From assembly GCA_963775395.1 (NCBI GenBank), contig CAVZIX010000014.1:1-64000 (forward strand): 64,000 nucleotides of DNA. Direction: 5' to 3'. Source of the stretch: JAIBJN01 sp963775395. Its GTDB lineage: Bacteria; Actinomycetota; Thermoleophilia; Gaiellales; Gaiellaceae. The notes beneath the pieces are model-generated. The model worked only from the letters and a program-made list of their open reading frames with translations. It ran no database searches and had not been told where the DNA came from. Shown here piece after piece: positions 6,649 through 15,901 of this stretch. Position 1 is the first letter of the stretch. Each line of letters opens with the position of its first letter. The position numbers were made by a program, and so were the translations under genes.

Positions 6649-9444
6649 ATGGCAGACAGCTTCGGCGCACTGGGACAGATCGACGTCGGCGGGCGCTCGC
6701 TTTCGATCGCTCGCCTCGACGCGCTGGCGGGGGAGACCGAGGTCATGCGCCTTCCGTACACGCTGCGCGTGCTGCTCGAGAACGTCCTTCGCTCGGAGGC
6801 GCTCGGCCACGGCAGCCCCGACGAGGTGCGCGCCGTGGCGGGCTGGGACGCGCAGGCCGAGCCCAAGAACGAGATTTCCTTCCGCCCTGCGCGCGTGCTC
6901 CTCCAGGACTTCACGGGCGTCCCGGCGATCGTCGACCTGGCCGCGATGCGCGAAGCGATGGTCGACCTCGGTGGCGAGGCCGCCACCATCAATCCGCAGA
7001 TCCCCGCCGAGCTCGTCATCGACCACTCGGTGCAGGTCGACGAGTTCGGCTCGCGCATGGCCATGTTCAAGAACACCGAGCGCGAGTTCGAGCGGAACCG
7101 CGAGCGCTACGCCTTCCTCCGCTGGGGCCAGACGGCCTTCGACAACTTCAGCGTGGTGCCGCCGAACACCGGGATCGTCCACCAGGTCAACCTCGAGTAC
7201 CTCGCGCGCGTGGTCGAGTCGCGCGACGGGTTCGCGTTCCCGGACACGCTTATCGGGACGGACTCGCACACGACGATGATCAACGGGCTCGGCGTGCTGG
7301 GCTGGGGCGTCGGGGGGATCGAGGCAGAGGCCGTCCTCCTGGGCGAGCCGGTCTCCATGCTCGTCCCGCGCGTCGTGGGCTTCCGGCTGACCGGCGAGCT
7401 GCCCGAGGGCGCGACCGCAACCGACCTCGTCCTCTCGGTGACGCAGATCCTCCGCGCTGCAGGTGTCGTCGGCAAGTTCGTCGAGTACTTCGGCCACGGC
7501 CTGGTCGGGCTCCCGCTCGCCGACCGCGCGACCATCGGGAACATGTCGCCGGAATACGGCGCGACCTGCGGGTTCTTCCCGGTGGACGACGAGACGCTCC
7601 GCTACCTGCGGCTCACCGGCCGGCCTGCCGAGCAGGTCGAGCTGGTGGAGGCGTACTGCCGAACGCAGGGCCTCTTCCACGACCCCGACCACACGCCCGA
7701 GTACTCACAGGTGATCGAGCTCGACCTCGGCGACGTCGAGCCGAGCCTCGCCGGGCCACGGCGGCCGCAGGACCGCGTGCCGCTGACCGAGGCCAAGTCG
7801 TCCTTCCTCGAGTCCCTCTCGAGCTTCGGCGTCCCCTACCGCAACGGCTCGCCGGACAAGGAGATCGCGGACACGTTCCCGGCGAGCGACCCGGCGTCAA
7901 CCGGAGCGCCCGGCCACGAGTCGCCGAGCGAGACGGAAGAGGAGAAGCATCCCGAGCCGGTTGCCGTTGCGCTCGCCGAGCCGGAGCAGAGCGCCGTCCC
8001 CGTCTCCATGGGCGGTGAGACGTTCGACCTCGAGCACGGCTCCGTCGTCATCGCCGCGATCACGAGCTGCACGAACACGTCCAACCCGTCGGTGATGGTG
8101 GCCGCCGGGCTGCTCGCGAAGAGCGCGGTCGAGCGCGGCATCGGCCGGAAGCCCTGGGTGAAGTCGAGCCTCGCGCCCGGCTCCAAGGTCGTGACCGAGT
8201 ACTACGACAAGGCCGGCCTGACGCCCTTCCTCGAGGAGCTCGGCTTCCACACCGTCGGCTACGGCTGCACGACGTGCATCGGCAACTCGGGGCCGCTTCC
8301 GCCCGAGATCTCGGAGGCGGTCGAGAAAGGCGACCTCGTCGTCTGCTCCGTCCTCTCCGGGAACCGCAACTTCGAGGCGCGCATCCATCCGGAGGTGAAG
8401 GCGAACTACCTCGCCTCACCGCCGCTCGTCGTCGCGTACGCGCTCGCGGGTCGCATCGACGTCGACCTGACAACCGAGCCCATCGGCCATGACCAGGACG
8501 GCAACGACGTCTTCCTCCGCGACCTCTGGCCGAGCCCCGAGCAGGTGAAGGAGACGATCGGCCGGGCGATCTCCGTGGAGATGTATGAGCGAACCTACGC
8601 GGACGTGTTCACGGGAGACGAGCACTGGGCCGCACTGGAAGTGCCCGAGGGGGACATCTTCGCGTGGGACCCCGACTCGACCTACGTGCGCAAGCCGCCG
8701 TACTTCGACGGGATGTCTCAGGAGCCGGGCACGGTCGAGGACGTCGCCGGCGCGCGCTGCCTGGTCATGGTCGGCGACAGCGTCACCACCGACCACATCT
8801 CGCCGGCCGGCGCGATCCGCCCCGACAGCCCGGCCGGCAAGTACCTGATCGAGCACGGCGTCGAGCGCAAGGACTTCAACTCATACGGGTCGCGGCGCGG
8901 CAACCACGAGGTGATGGTGCGCGGCACCTTCGCCAACGTGCGCCTCCGCAACCTGCTCGTGGAGGGCAGCGAGGGAACGTGGACGGCGCATCTCCCGGAC
9001 GGCGAGGAGATGACGATCTACGACGCCGCCGAGCGCTACCACGAGGAGGGCGTGCCGCTGGTCGTCCTCGCGGGCAAGGAGTACGGCTCGGGCTCGTCGC
9101 GCGACTGGGCGGCCAAGGGCCCGAACCTCCTCGGCGTCCGAGCCGTGATCGCCGAGACGTACGAGCGCATCCACCGGTCGAACCTGATCGGGATGGGCAT
9201 CGTCCCGCTGCAGTACCCCGACGGCGAGAGCGCCGAGAGCCTCGGTCTCACCGGGCGGGAGGAGTTCGCGGTCGAGGGGCTCGAGAACGGCGACGCGAGC
9301 GAGGTGCAGGTGACCGCGAAGCCTGACGACGGTGAGCCCGTCGTCTTCACCGCCCGCGTGCGCCTGGACACGCCCCGCGAGCGCGACTACCTGCGCCACG
9401 GCGGGATCCTGCTCTACGCGCTGCGCAAGCTCGCCGCGAACTAG
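6649..9444 (+). CDS. acnA: Aconitate hydratase (AcnA type)
   Basis: 931 aa, the length expected for monomeric AcnA. Interconverts citrate and isocitrate in the TCA cycle. Cluster ligands are visible: C474 in SCTNTSNPSV and C540/C543 in GCTTCIGNSGPLPPEI. The swivel domain is present with GDSVTTDHISPAG, SYGSRRGNHEVM and KEYGSGSSRDWAAKGP. ATG with GGGAAG just upstream; a TAGAAT hexamer at 6632-6637 may be a -10 box with the start very close to the transcript end. An acidic insert (about residues 400-445) between the two halves is longer than usual. Stop overlaps a convergent gene by 4 nt. Confidence 0.97.
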   Translation: MADSFGALGQIDVGGRSLSIARLDALAGETEVMRLPYTLRVLLENVLRSEALGHGSPDEVRAVAGWDAQAEPKNEISFRPARVLLQDFTGVPAIVDLAAMREAMVDLGGEAATINPQIPAELVIDHSVQVDEFGSRMAMFKNTEREFERNRERYAFLRWGQTAFDNFSVVPPNTGIVHQVNLEYLARVVESRDGFAFPDTLIGTDSHTTMINGLGVLGWGVGGIEAEAVLLGEPVSMLVPRVVGFRLTGELPEGATATDLVLSVTQILRAAGVVGKFVEYFGHGLVGLPLADRATIGNMSPEYGATCGFFPVDDETLRYLRLTGRPAEQVELVEAYCRTQGLFHDPDHTPEYSQVIELDLGDVEPSLAGPRRPQDRVPLTEAKSSFLESLSSFGVPYRNGSPDKEIADTFPASDPASTGAPGHESPSETEEEKHPEPVAVALAEPEQSAVPVSMGGETFDLEHGSVVIAAITSCTNTSNPSVMVAAGLLAKSAVERGIGRKPWVKSSLAPGSKVVTEYYDKAGLTPFLEELGFHTVGYGCTTCIGNSGPLPPEISEAVEKGDLVVCSVLSGNRNFEARIHPEVKANYLASPPLVVAYALAGRIDVDLTTEPIGHDQDGNDVFLRDLWPSPEQVKETIGRAISVEMYERTYADVFTGDEHWAALEVPEGDIFAWDPDSTYVRKPPYFDGMSQEPGTVEDVAGARCLVMVGDSVTTDHISPAGAIRPDSPAGKYLIEHGVERKDFNSYGSRRGNHEVMVRGTFANVRLRNLLVEGSEGTWTAHLPDGEEMTIYDAAERYHEEGVPLVVLAGKEYGSGSSRDWAAKGPNLLGVRAVIAETYERIHRSNLIGMGIVPLQYPDGESAESLGLTGREEFAVEGLENGDASEVQVTAKPDDGEPVVFTARVRLDTPRERDYLRHGGILLYALRKLAAN

Positions 9445-10431
9445 CCGGCCTCGAAGCGCTCGACGTCTGCGGCCTCTTCCTCCAGGGCGGCCGCGTGCTC
9501 CGGCGTGAAGAGGTCGAGCTGGACCCGGCCGCCTCGCAGGCTCCACGTCCCGACGGCGCGGCCGGCCACCGTCGCCGTCGCGCGCAGGACACCGCCGCCG
9601 GGGTGGACCCGGCTGGCGTGCTCGGGCGGGACCGCGAACGACCTGTCCTTCCAGCCGAGGAGGTAGGGATCGAAGGACGGGAGGAGCCGTGGCGGTGACG
9701 CGGCGGCTGGAGAGAGGTCGGGCTGGATCTCCGCGAGGGCCGCCCTGGCATCGCGAAGCGGCAGCCCGGCCCAGGCCGCGAGATCGTCAGCGGTCGCGGG
9801 CGCATGGCCTGCGAGATACCGCGCAGCCAGAGTCACGAGCGCAGCTTCGCGGTCGATGGCGGGAAGCGCCTCGCCGAGCCACTCCCGCGCAAGCGCGTAC
9901 GCCTGGACGCCGTCCCGCACCGGCCCGAGCACGGTCACGCCCTCGAGGGCTGCGAGCCGCAGGAGGTGCGGGGTCGCCTGTCCCTCGCACGCGAATCCCG
10001 TCCGCCGCGAGCCGCTCGGCCAACTCCGCGCGCGTGAGCGCCCCGTCCGCCGCGAGCGCCGTCTCGATGAGCCCAACGGCGCGCTCGGCGTCGGTGGCGG
10101 TGACGCCTTCCTCACCCAGGCGCCGGAGGCTGCCCGCCGTCTGCCTCGGCGCCGTCAGCGCGTGGAGCCAAGCGTAGTCCTCGCGGCGGACCATGTGAAG
10201 CGTCCCCCGCAGGAGCCAGCCGCGGACCAGCGATCGCTCCTCAGTCAGCTCGCGATCGACGTCGGCCACGGTCAGCCCGGCGGAGCGGGCGCGAACGGCA
10301 AGGCGCGCCGAGCGGAGCTCCTGTGCCTGGACGGCGAGGAGCCGCCCGACGACCTCCGGTGCCGACCACGACCGCGCGACGTCGAGCAGCTGTGCGGCGG
10401 ATCGTTGCGCCCGAAGTTCCGGCTCGTCCAC
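9441..10431 (-). CDS. Winged-helix DNA-binding domain protein (AlkZ/HTH_42-like), frame-disrupted
   Basis: Two minus-strand frames together give one protein of about 330 aa: the N-terminal half with LLAVQAQELRSARLAVRAR and LVRGWLLRGTLHMV, the C-terminal half with FDPYLLGWKDRSFAVPPEHASRV and HPGGGVL. This is the winged-helix DNA-binding domain family that includes AlkZ/YcaQ crosslink glycosylases; glycosylase activity is not shown here. The frames join if one base is removed from CCC at 9982-9984 (plus strand), restoring RGQATPHLLRL. Convergent with aconitase (4-nt overlap), and its start is only 23 nt from the divergent methyltransferase start, so the two share a promoter region. Confidence 0.78.
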
Positions 10432-10454
10432 GCGGCGAGCCTAGTCTGTGGAGC

Positions 10455-11219
10455 GTGGAGGGAGGCATCCACCGGTCGGCGGCAGTCGGGTACGAGCGGG
10501 CGCCCGCCGCGTACGAGCTCGGCCGGCCGGGCTATCCGGAAGAGGCGGTCGAGTTGCTGGCCGAGCGCCTCGGGCTCGGACCGGGCACGGTCGTCCTCGA
10601 CCTGGCGGCGGGAACAGGGAAGCTGACGCGTGCGCTGGCCGCCACCGGCACCGACGTCGTGGCCGTCGAGCCGGTCGCGGAGATGCGAGCCGCTCTCGCG
10701 AAGTCGCTGCCGTCGGCGCGGGTGCGTTCGGGTACGGCCGAGGCTATACCGCTCGAGGACGGATCCGTCGATGCGGTGGCCGTGGGACAGGCGTTCCACT
10801 GGTTCCGCGGGAATGAGGCGCTCGCAGAGATCCACCGGGTCCTACGGCCCGGCGGCCGGCTGGGGCTCGTCTGGAACCTCCGCGACGAGACCGTCCCCTG
10901 GGTTGCGGAGCTGACTCGGATCATGGAGCCGCACCGAGGCGACGCGCCGAGAGCCGCGTCAGGCGCGTGGCGCGAAGCCTTCGAGCCGAAGGCCCTGTTC
11001 GAGCCGCTCGAGACGGCGACATTCCGCCACGTCCACCGGCTGACCGCCGAGGGCGTTGTGGCTCGGGCCGCCTCCGTGAGCTTCATTGCGGCGCTGCCGG
11101 AGTCGCGGCGGGCGCAGGTTCTCGCCGAGGTGCGGGAGTTGGTCGACGCGCCGACGGTCGAGCTTCCGTACCGAACCGAGGTGTACTGGACTACGCGTCG
11201 CGCTGACGAACGACCGTGA
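10455..11219 (+). CDS. Class I SAM-dependent methyltransferase
   Basis: 254 aa, GTG start. Motif I reads VVLDLAAGTGKLTRAL near residues 37-52, followed by VVAVEPVAEM and a post-motif VLRPGGRLGLVWN. VGQAFHWF is typical of the ubiquinone/menaquinone-methyltransferase-like group (Methyltransf_11). Substrate unknown. Divergent from the winged-helix gene with only 23 nt between starts. Confidence 0.87.
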   Translation: MEGGIHRSAAVGYERAPAAYELGRPGYPEEAVELLAERLGLGPGTVVLDLAAGTGKLTRALAATGTDVVAVEPVAEMRAALAKSLPSARVRSGTAEAIPLEDGSVDAVAVGQAFHWFRGNEALAEIHRVLRPGGRLGLVWNLRDETVPWVAELTRIMEPHRGDAPRAASGAWREAFEPKALFEPLETATFRHVHRLTAEGVVARAASVSFIAALPESRRAQVLAEVRELVDAPTVELPYRTEVYWTTRRADERP

Positions 11220-11424
11220 TGCCCCAGGCCTGCCCGGAGGCGAAGAGCTTGTCGGGGTCGACCTCGTCGAGCCAGCCGAGGAAATGGCGCTCGGGATCGT
11301 CGTCGGTCGAGCCGTAGACGGCTTGCCGGTCGGGCGACGTGTCGGCGATCTCGCCGCGCTCAGCGCGCTCGAGGTCCGCAAAGCGCTCCTCGGCCGCCGG
11401 CCCCTCTGCGTATCCCTTGCCCAC
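11191..11424 (-). CDS. Hypothetical protein, 77 aa
   Basis: GTG start chosen (GKGYAEGPAAEERFADL); the frame stays open 25 codons further upstream. Acidic, with a GEIADTSPDRQAVYGSTDDDPERHF central part and a C-terminal QAWGITVVRQ. It overlaps the convergent methyltransferase 3' end by 29 nt and follows the hem cluster on the same strand. No family recognised. Confidence 0.5.
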   Translation of the reverse strand: MGKGYAEGPAAEERFADLERAERGEIADTSPDRQAVYGSTDDDPERHFLGWLDEVDPDKLFASGQAWGITVVRQRDA

Positions 11425-11471
11425 CGTCCCATCGTACGCGGGACGGCCGGCCTTCAAGTTGCAAGGTGTTA

Positions 11472-11744
11472 CTAGGGCCGCGGGGCCCGCTGCGTCCACT
11501 CGGAGAGCGGGTACCAGTACGTGTCCTGGAGCGCCGCCGCGACGCGCGGGTCGGTGTGGCTCGGGTTGAACACGTTGTGGTCGAGGTCGGCGCAGATGGC
11601 GACCGCCTCCATCGGAACGTCGGGCAGGTTGACGAGCACCTCGGCGGGGAGGCGGGCTTCGCCCAGCGTGTAGTGCTTGAAGTGGAGGTCGGGTGCGACC
11701 TCAAGGAGGACGGGCCAGTCGGGGCAGCTGCGTGTGGAGCTCAT
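11472..11744 (-). CDS. Hypothetical protein, 90 aa, coupled to hemH
   Basis: ATG overlaps the hemH stop as ATGA, so it is the next cistron of the heme operon. The sequence has CPDWP near the N-terminus and ICADLDHNVFNPSHTDPRV in the middle, with no membrane segment. No domain recognised. Its position suggests, but does not prove, a link to heme or porphyrin metabolism. Confidence 0.65.
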   Translation of the reverse strand: MSSTRSCPDWPVLLEVAPDLHFKHYTLGEARLPAEVLVNLPDVPMEAVAICADLDHNVFNPSHTDPRVAAALQDTYWYPLSEWTQRAPRP

Positions 11745-12637
11745 CGGGCTTCGATTCGTCCTTCGGCACGAGAGGCCTTCCTCACGAGGTCCGCGAGCGC
11801 TCGGATGAAGCCCGGGTCGACGTTGAGAGACTCGATCCGGTCGAGCTCGAGGCCGAGCTCGGCGGCCTTCTCGCGGGCTCCGACGTCGATGTCCCAGAGG
11901 ATCTCCAGGTGGTCGCTGACGAACCCGACAGGGGCGACCAGCACCTTGCGGACGCCGCGTCCGTGCAGGGCGCCGAGCTCGTCGAGGATGTCCGGGGCGA
12001 GCCACGGCTCGCCGGTCGCGCTCTCGCTCTGGAAGGCGAACGACCAGCGCTCGATCCCGGCGCGCTCCGCGACGAGCTGCGAGGTCTCCAGAAGCTGGTC
12101 GCGGTACGGGTCGCCGTCGGCGAGGATCCGCTCGGGAAGGCTGTGGGCGGTGAAGACGACGTGCGCGTCCGTGCCCCGCACGCGGTCGGCGAGGAGGTCG
12201 ATGTACGGCTCGTGGTCGTGCCAGCTCTCCACAAACGACAGCTCGGCGCGGCCGTCGAGTGCGGTCTCGAGACGGTCCCGGTAGCCGCCGATCGACATGC
12301 GCGAGTAGTGGGGCGCGAGCACGAGCGCGACGATGCGCTCGGCACCGTCGGCCAGCGCCGCGTCGACCGCGTCCGCGATCCAGGGGTGCCAGTGCTTCAT
12401 GCCCACGAACACGGGGAGACCGGTCTCGCGCTCGAGCGCGGCGCGCTGAGCCTCGGTGATCTCGTTGAGCGGCGAGCGGCCGCCGATGCGCCGGTAGCGC
12501 TCCGCCAGCTCGGCCACAGCCTCCGGCCGGACGGGGCGGCCGCCGCGGATGTCCGCGAAGTACGACGGGATGTCCTCCGGGCGCTCCGGGCTCCCGTAGG
12601 CCATGAGGATGACCGCTGTCCGCGCGTCCTTCGTCAC
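11741..12637 (-). CDS. hemH: Ferrochelatase (probably coproporphyrin ferrochelatase)
   Basis: 298 aa from GTG 12637; an upstream in-frame GTG at 12673 would add 12 residues. Inserts Fe2+ into a porphyrin in the last steps of heme synthesis. Family motifs: AVILMAYGSPE at the start, VLAPHYSRMSIGGYR, the catalytic His in VFTAHSLPERI, and PVGFVSDHLEILWDID with the conserved Glu. In Actinobacteria this enzyme usually acts on coproporphyrin III. Downstream of hemE by 97 nt on the same strand; hemQ and hemY are not in the window. Confidence 0.93.
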   Translation of the reverse strand: MTKDARTAVILMAYGSPERPEDIPSYFADIRGGRPVRPEAVAELAERYRRIGGRSPLNEITEAQRAALERETGLPVFVGMKHWHPWIADAVDAALADGAERIVALVLAPHYSRMSIGGYRDRLETALDGRAELSFVESWHDHEPYIDLLADRVRGTDAHVVFTAHSLPERILADGDPYRDQLLETSQLVAERAGIERWSFAFQSESATGEPWLAPDILDELGALHGRGVRKVLVAPVGFVSDHLEILWDIDVGAREKAAELGLELDRIESLNVDPGFIRALADLVRKASRAEGRIEAR

Positions 12638-12734
12638 ACTTCTGCCCGGCTTCCGGCTCAGCGCGCGCACCACGCGCGCGCGGTTCTTTCATAGGCTCGA
12701 ATCGGGGGGGCCCCCGACATAGACGCGTCAAACC

Positions 12735-13769
12735 TCACGCCGTCACCTCGACCGTCGTTCGCTCGTGGACGTGCTCGACCAGGCGGCCGAGGAGGTTGGG
12801 GTCGGTGTCCGGGAGGACGCCGTGACCGAGGTTGAAGATGTGTCCTCGGCGGCCGGCGACGGCGTCGAGGATCCTGTTGGTGGCCTCCTCGGTTCGCTGC
12901 CACGGGCCTAGCAGCAGCGCCGGGTCGAGGTTGCCCTGGACGCCACGCCCCGAGCCGAGGTACTCCCAACCGCGGTCGATCGGCACCCGCCAGTCCAGGC
13001 CGATCACGTCTCCGCCCACGGCCTTCATGTCGCGGAGAAGGTGTGTCGAGCCGGTGCCGAAATGGATCGTGGGCACGTCGATCGCGTCGAGGATGCGCGC
13101 CGAGTAAGGCGCAACGAACTCGCGGTAGTCCTCGGCGGACAGCGCGCCCACCCAGGAGTCGAAGAGCTGGATCACGTCGGCGCCCGCGCGCACCTTCGCC
13201 TGCAGATAGGCGGCGAACGTGTCCGCGAGCTTGTCCATGAGCGCGTGCCACACCTCGGGCGAGCCGTACATGCACGTCTTCGTCTTCAGGAAGTCGCGGG
13301 TCGGCTTGCCCTCGACGAGGTAACCCGCGACCGTGAACGGGCCGCCGGCGAAGCCGACGAGGCCCTGGTCGGAGCTCAGCTCGGCGCGGACGAGCCGGAC
13401 CGCCTCGAGCACGAACGGCACCGCCTCCTCGGGATCCGGGACGCGGAGGCGCTCGACGTCGGCGGCGCTCGCGATGGGGTCCGCGATGACCGGGCCGACG
13501 TTCTCCACCAGGTCGACGTCGACTCCCATCCCCACGACGGGGAGCATGATGTCCGCGAACATCACGGCAGCGTCGACGCCGTGGCGGCGGACGGGCTGGA
13601 GGGTCACCTCGGCGCAGAGCTCGGGCTGGTTGCAAACCTCGAAGAGGTCGTGGCGCTTCCGGATCTCGCGGTACTCCGGCAGCGAGCGGCCGGCCTGGCG
13701 CATGAACCAGACGGGAGTTCGCTCGACGTGCTCGCGCCGGCACGCGCGCGTGATCAGGGGGTCGGCCAC
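12735..13769 (-). CDS. hemE: Uroporphyrinogen decarboxylase
   Basis: 344 aa, full length. Converts uroporphyrinogen III to coproporphyrinogen III in the cytoplasm. Signature VWFMRQAGRSLPEYR near residues 20-34 (the Arg-rich substrate motif), FADIMLPVVGMGVDV, VGFAGGPFTVAGYLVEG near 140-156, and HFGTGSTHLLRDM near 235. Lies 40 nt downstream of the LytR_C gene and upstream of hemH. Confidence 0.96.
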   Translation of the reverse strand: MADPLITRACRREHVERTPVWFMRQAGRSLPEYREIRKRHDLFEVCNQPELCAEVTLQPVRRHGVDAAVMFADIMLPVVGMGVDVDLVENVGPVIADPIASAADVERLRVPDPEEAVPFVLEAVRLVRAELSSDQGLVGFAGGPFTVAGYLVEGKPTRDFLKTKTCMYGSPEVWHALMDKLADTFAAYLQAKVRAGADVIQLFDSWVGALSAEDYREFVAPYSARILDAIDVPTIHFGTGSTHLLRDMKAVGGDVIGLDWRVPIDRGWEYLGSGRGVQGNLDPALLLGPWQRTEEATNRILDAVAGRRGHIFNLGHGVLPDTDPNLLGRLVEHVHERTTVEVTA

Positions 13770-13809
13770 TTCGCTAAATCTAGCCGCCGGTGCCCCGCCG
13801 GCCGGGCGG

Positions 13810-14337
13810 TTACCCGCCGATGATGAGCGCGATGTGCGCGCCCTGCAGGTCGCGCCTGCGGATCCCGTCGAGCGGAGAAACGCGCCGCACGCCGATGTCG
13901 CGCGCGAGCCGCCGGGCCTCGCCCTCGAAAGCGGGCCGGTACATGACCACCGAGCGGGAGAAGTCCGTCCGCGGAGCGTTACCGGTTCCGGCGATCAGGT
14001 AGTTGCGGGAGCGGATGCCGTCCGCAGCCGTTGCGGCGGCGCCGCTGATCCCGTTCCCGTTCAGGATGATCACCGACGTCTGCCGGCGTGGGAGGAGCGG
14101 CTTCGCGCGCGGCTGGCCGTTGTCGTTGCCCGGCGCGGCCGCCTTCTCGCGCTCGACCGCCGCCTGCGTGACGGCGACCGGGTCGCTGGCCTTCTCGACC
14201 TCGCCGGCGAAGAACTTGCCGAAGACGATGATCCCGACCACGAGCAGGATGGCGAGCTCGACGGTGGCGACCGTGGCGGCGATGAAGGCCGCGTTGCGCC
14301 AGGGCTGCTGTGCCGGAAGATCGGAGGGATGATCCAC
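13810..14337 (-). CDS. Membrane-anchored LytR C-terminal domain protein
   Basis: 175 aa, GTG start just after the epimerase stop. One transmembrane helix (AAFIAATVATVELAILLVVGIIVF, residues about 14-37), a charged linker, then a LytR_C domain with VIILNGNGISGAAATAADGI near 95-115. This domain is common at the C-terminus of LCP cell-wall ligases; here it stands alone, without the LCP catalytic part. An envelope role is inferred. Operon order is epimerase, this gene, hemE, hemH. Confidence 0.8.
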   Translation of the reverse strand: MDHPSDLPAQQPWRNAAFIAATVATVELAILLVVGIIVFGKFFAGEVEKASDPVAVTQAAVEREKAAAPGNDNGQPRAKPLLPRRQTSVIILNGNGISGAAATAADGIRSRNYLIAGTGNAPRTDFSRSVVMYRPAFEGEARRLARDIGVRRVSPLDGIRRRDLQGAHIALIIGG

Positions 14338-14345
14338 GGGGCGGA

Positions 14346-15281
14346 CTAGTTCGCCCCTCGGCCAGCCTCTCCTTCCGCACGAATCGATTCCCAGGTCGTG
14401 GCAATTCCGTCCGCGAACGACGTCTCGGCGCGAAAGCCGAGCTCCCGCTCGGCGAGCCCGGTGCCGAGGACGCTGCGCTGCAACTCGCCGAGCCGCGGGG
14501 GGTCGAAGATCGCCTCGACGTCGGCTCCCGCGGCGTTCCGGCACTCCTCGAACAGGTCGAGGACCGAGGTCGCCACGCCGGTGCCGACGTTGAAGACGCC
14601 GGCGGGACGCTCCAGGGCCGCGAGCACGACCCTGGCCACGTCGCCGACGAAGACGTAGTCGCGCTGCTGCGTCCCGTCGCCGAAGATGTGCGGCACCTCG
14701 CCGCGCGCGAGGCGTCCCAGGAAGATGGCGACCACGCCCGCCTCACCGTGCGGGTCCTGGCGAGGGCCGTAGACGTTGCCGAAGCGCAGAGCGGTGTGCC
14801 CGCTGCCGTAGAGGCGGTTGTACGTCGCCAGGTACTCCTCGCCCGCGAGCTTGGACGCCCCGTAGGGCGAGAGCGGCGCGCGCACGGACTCCTCCGTCGC
14901 CGGCTCCTTGCACTCGCCGTAGATCGCGCCGCCCGTCGAGGCGAACACGATGCGCGACTCGTGCTCGCGCGCGGCTTCGAGGAGCCGGATCGTTCCGAGG
15001 ACGTTGACGTCGGCGTCGAAGATCGGCCGCGAGACCGAGACTCGGACGTCGGCCTGGGCTGCGAGGTGGAGACAGGCGTCCGGACGCAGGTCGGCGAACG
15101 CCTTTCCGACCGCTTCGTCGTCGCGGATGTCGGCGACGACCAGGGTCGCGCCCTCGCTCACGTTCTCGCGCTTGCCGTTGGAAAGGTCGTCGAGAACGAC
15201 CACTTCGTCGCCCCGGGCGACCAGTGCGTCAACGACGTGCGAGCCGATGAAGCCCGCGCCGCCTGTGACGATCGCCCGCAC
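14346..15281 (-). CDS. NAD-dependent epimerase/dehydratase, UDP-glucose 4-epimerase-like
   Basis: 311 aa extended SDR. Rossmann GGAGFIG at residues 7-13, catalytic Ser/Thr region FASTGGAIYGE, YxxxK motif as YGASK near 143, and RFGNVYGPRQDP. Probably epimerises a UDP-sugar for envelope polysaccharide. The precise sugar cannot be read from sequence. Its start lies 23 nt from the divergent tmk start. Confidence 0.9.
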   Translation of the reverse strand: MRAIVTGGAGFIGSHVVDALVARGDEVVVLDDLSNGKRENVSEGATLVVADIRDDEAVGKAFADLRPDACLHLAAQADVRVSVSRPIFDADVNVLGTIRLLEAAREHESRIVFASTGGAIYGECKEPATEESVRAPLSPYGASKLAGEEYLATYNRLYGSGHTALRFGNVYGPRQDPHGEAGVVAIFLGRLARGEVPHIFGDGTQQRDYVFVGDVARVVLAALERPAGVFNVGTGVATSVLDLFEECRNAAGADVEAIFDPPRLGELQRSVLGTGLAERELGFRAETSFADGIATTWESIRAEGEAGRGAN

Positions 15282-15304
15282 CCGGCGTATCCTACGGCGC
15301 TCGC

Positions 15305-15901
15305 ATGTTCGTGACGTTCGAGGGAGTCGACGGCTCCGGGAAATCGACGCAGGCGCGCCTCCTCGCCGAGCGGCTCCGCTCAGCGGGCCGCGAGGTCGTT
15401 CTCACACGCGAGCCGGGGGGCACCGAGCTCGGCGAGCGGGTGCGCGGGATCCTCCTGCACGGCGAGCGGATGGCCCCCTGGGCGGAGGCGGCGCTCTTCG
15501 CCGCTGCCCGCGCCCAGCTCGTCGACGAGGTGATCCGTCCGGCGCTCGCGCGCGGGGCCGACGTGGTCTCCGACCGCTACCTGGACTCCTCGCTCGCCTA
15601 CCAGGGGCTGGCCCGCGGCCTGGGGGTCGAGCGCGTGCTCGAGCTCAACCTCCTGGCAACGAGCGGCCTCCTACCCGACCGCACGTTTCTCATCGTCGTC
15701 CCGCCGGACGAAGCCGCCGCCCGCCAGGACGGGGAGCCCGACCGCATCGAGCGGGAAGGGCCGGGGTTTGCCGCCGAGGTCGACCGCGCCTACCGCGAGC
15801 TAGCGCGAATCTTCGCGCAGCGGGTCGTGGTGGTGGACGGGACGCAGAACCCGGAAGATATCGCCGAGACCATCCATGGACAGCTTCGAGACGTTTCCTG
15901 A
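15305..15901 (+). CDS. tmk: Thymidylate kinase
   Basis: 198 aa. Phosphorylates dTMP to dTDP. P-loop FEGVDGSGKSTQ at residues 4-15, dTMP-binding EPGGTELGE, and DRYLDSSLAYQG near 89-100. ATG is 12 residues before the P-loop Lys, as usual. The 3' end overlaps holB by 26 nt, starting a chain of four overlapping genes (tmk-holB-ricT-herA). Confidence 0.96.
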   Translation: MFVTFEGVDGSGKSTQARLLAERLRSAGREVVLTREPGGTELGERVRGILLHGERMAPWAEAALFAAARAQLVDEVIRPALARGADVVSDRYLDSSLAYQGLARGLGVERVLELNLLATSGLLPDRTFLIVVPPDEAAARQDGEPDRIEREGPGFAAEVDRAYRELARIFAQRVVVVDGTQNPEDIAETIHGQLRDVS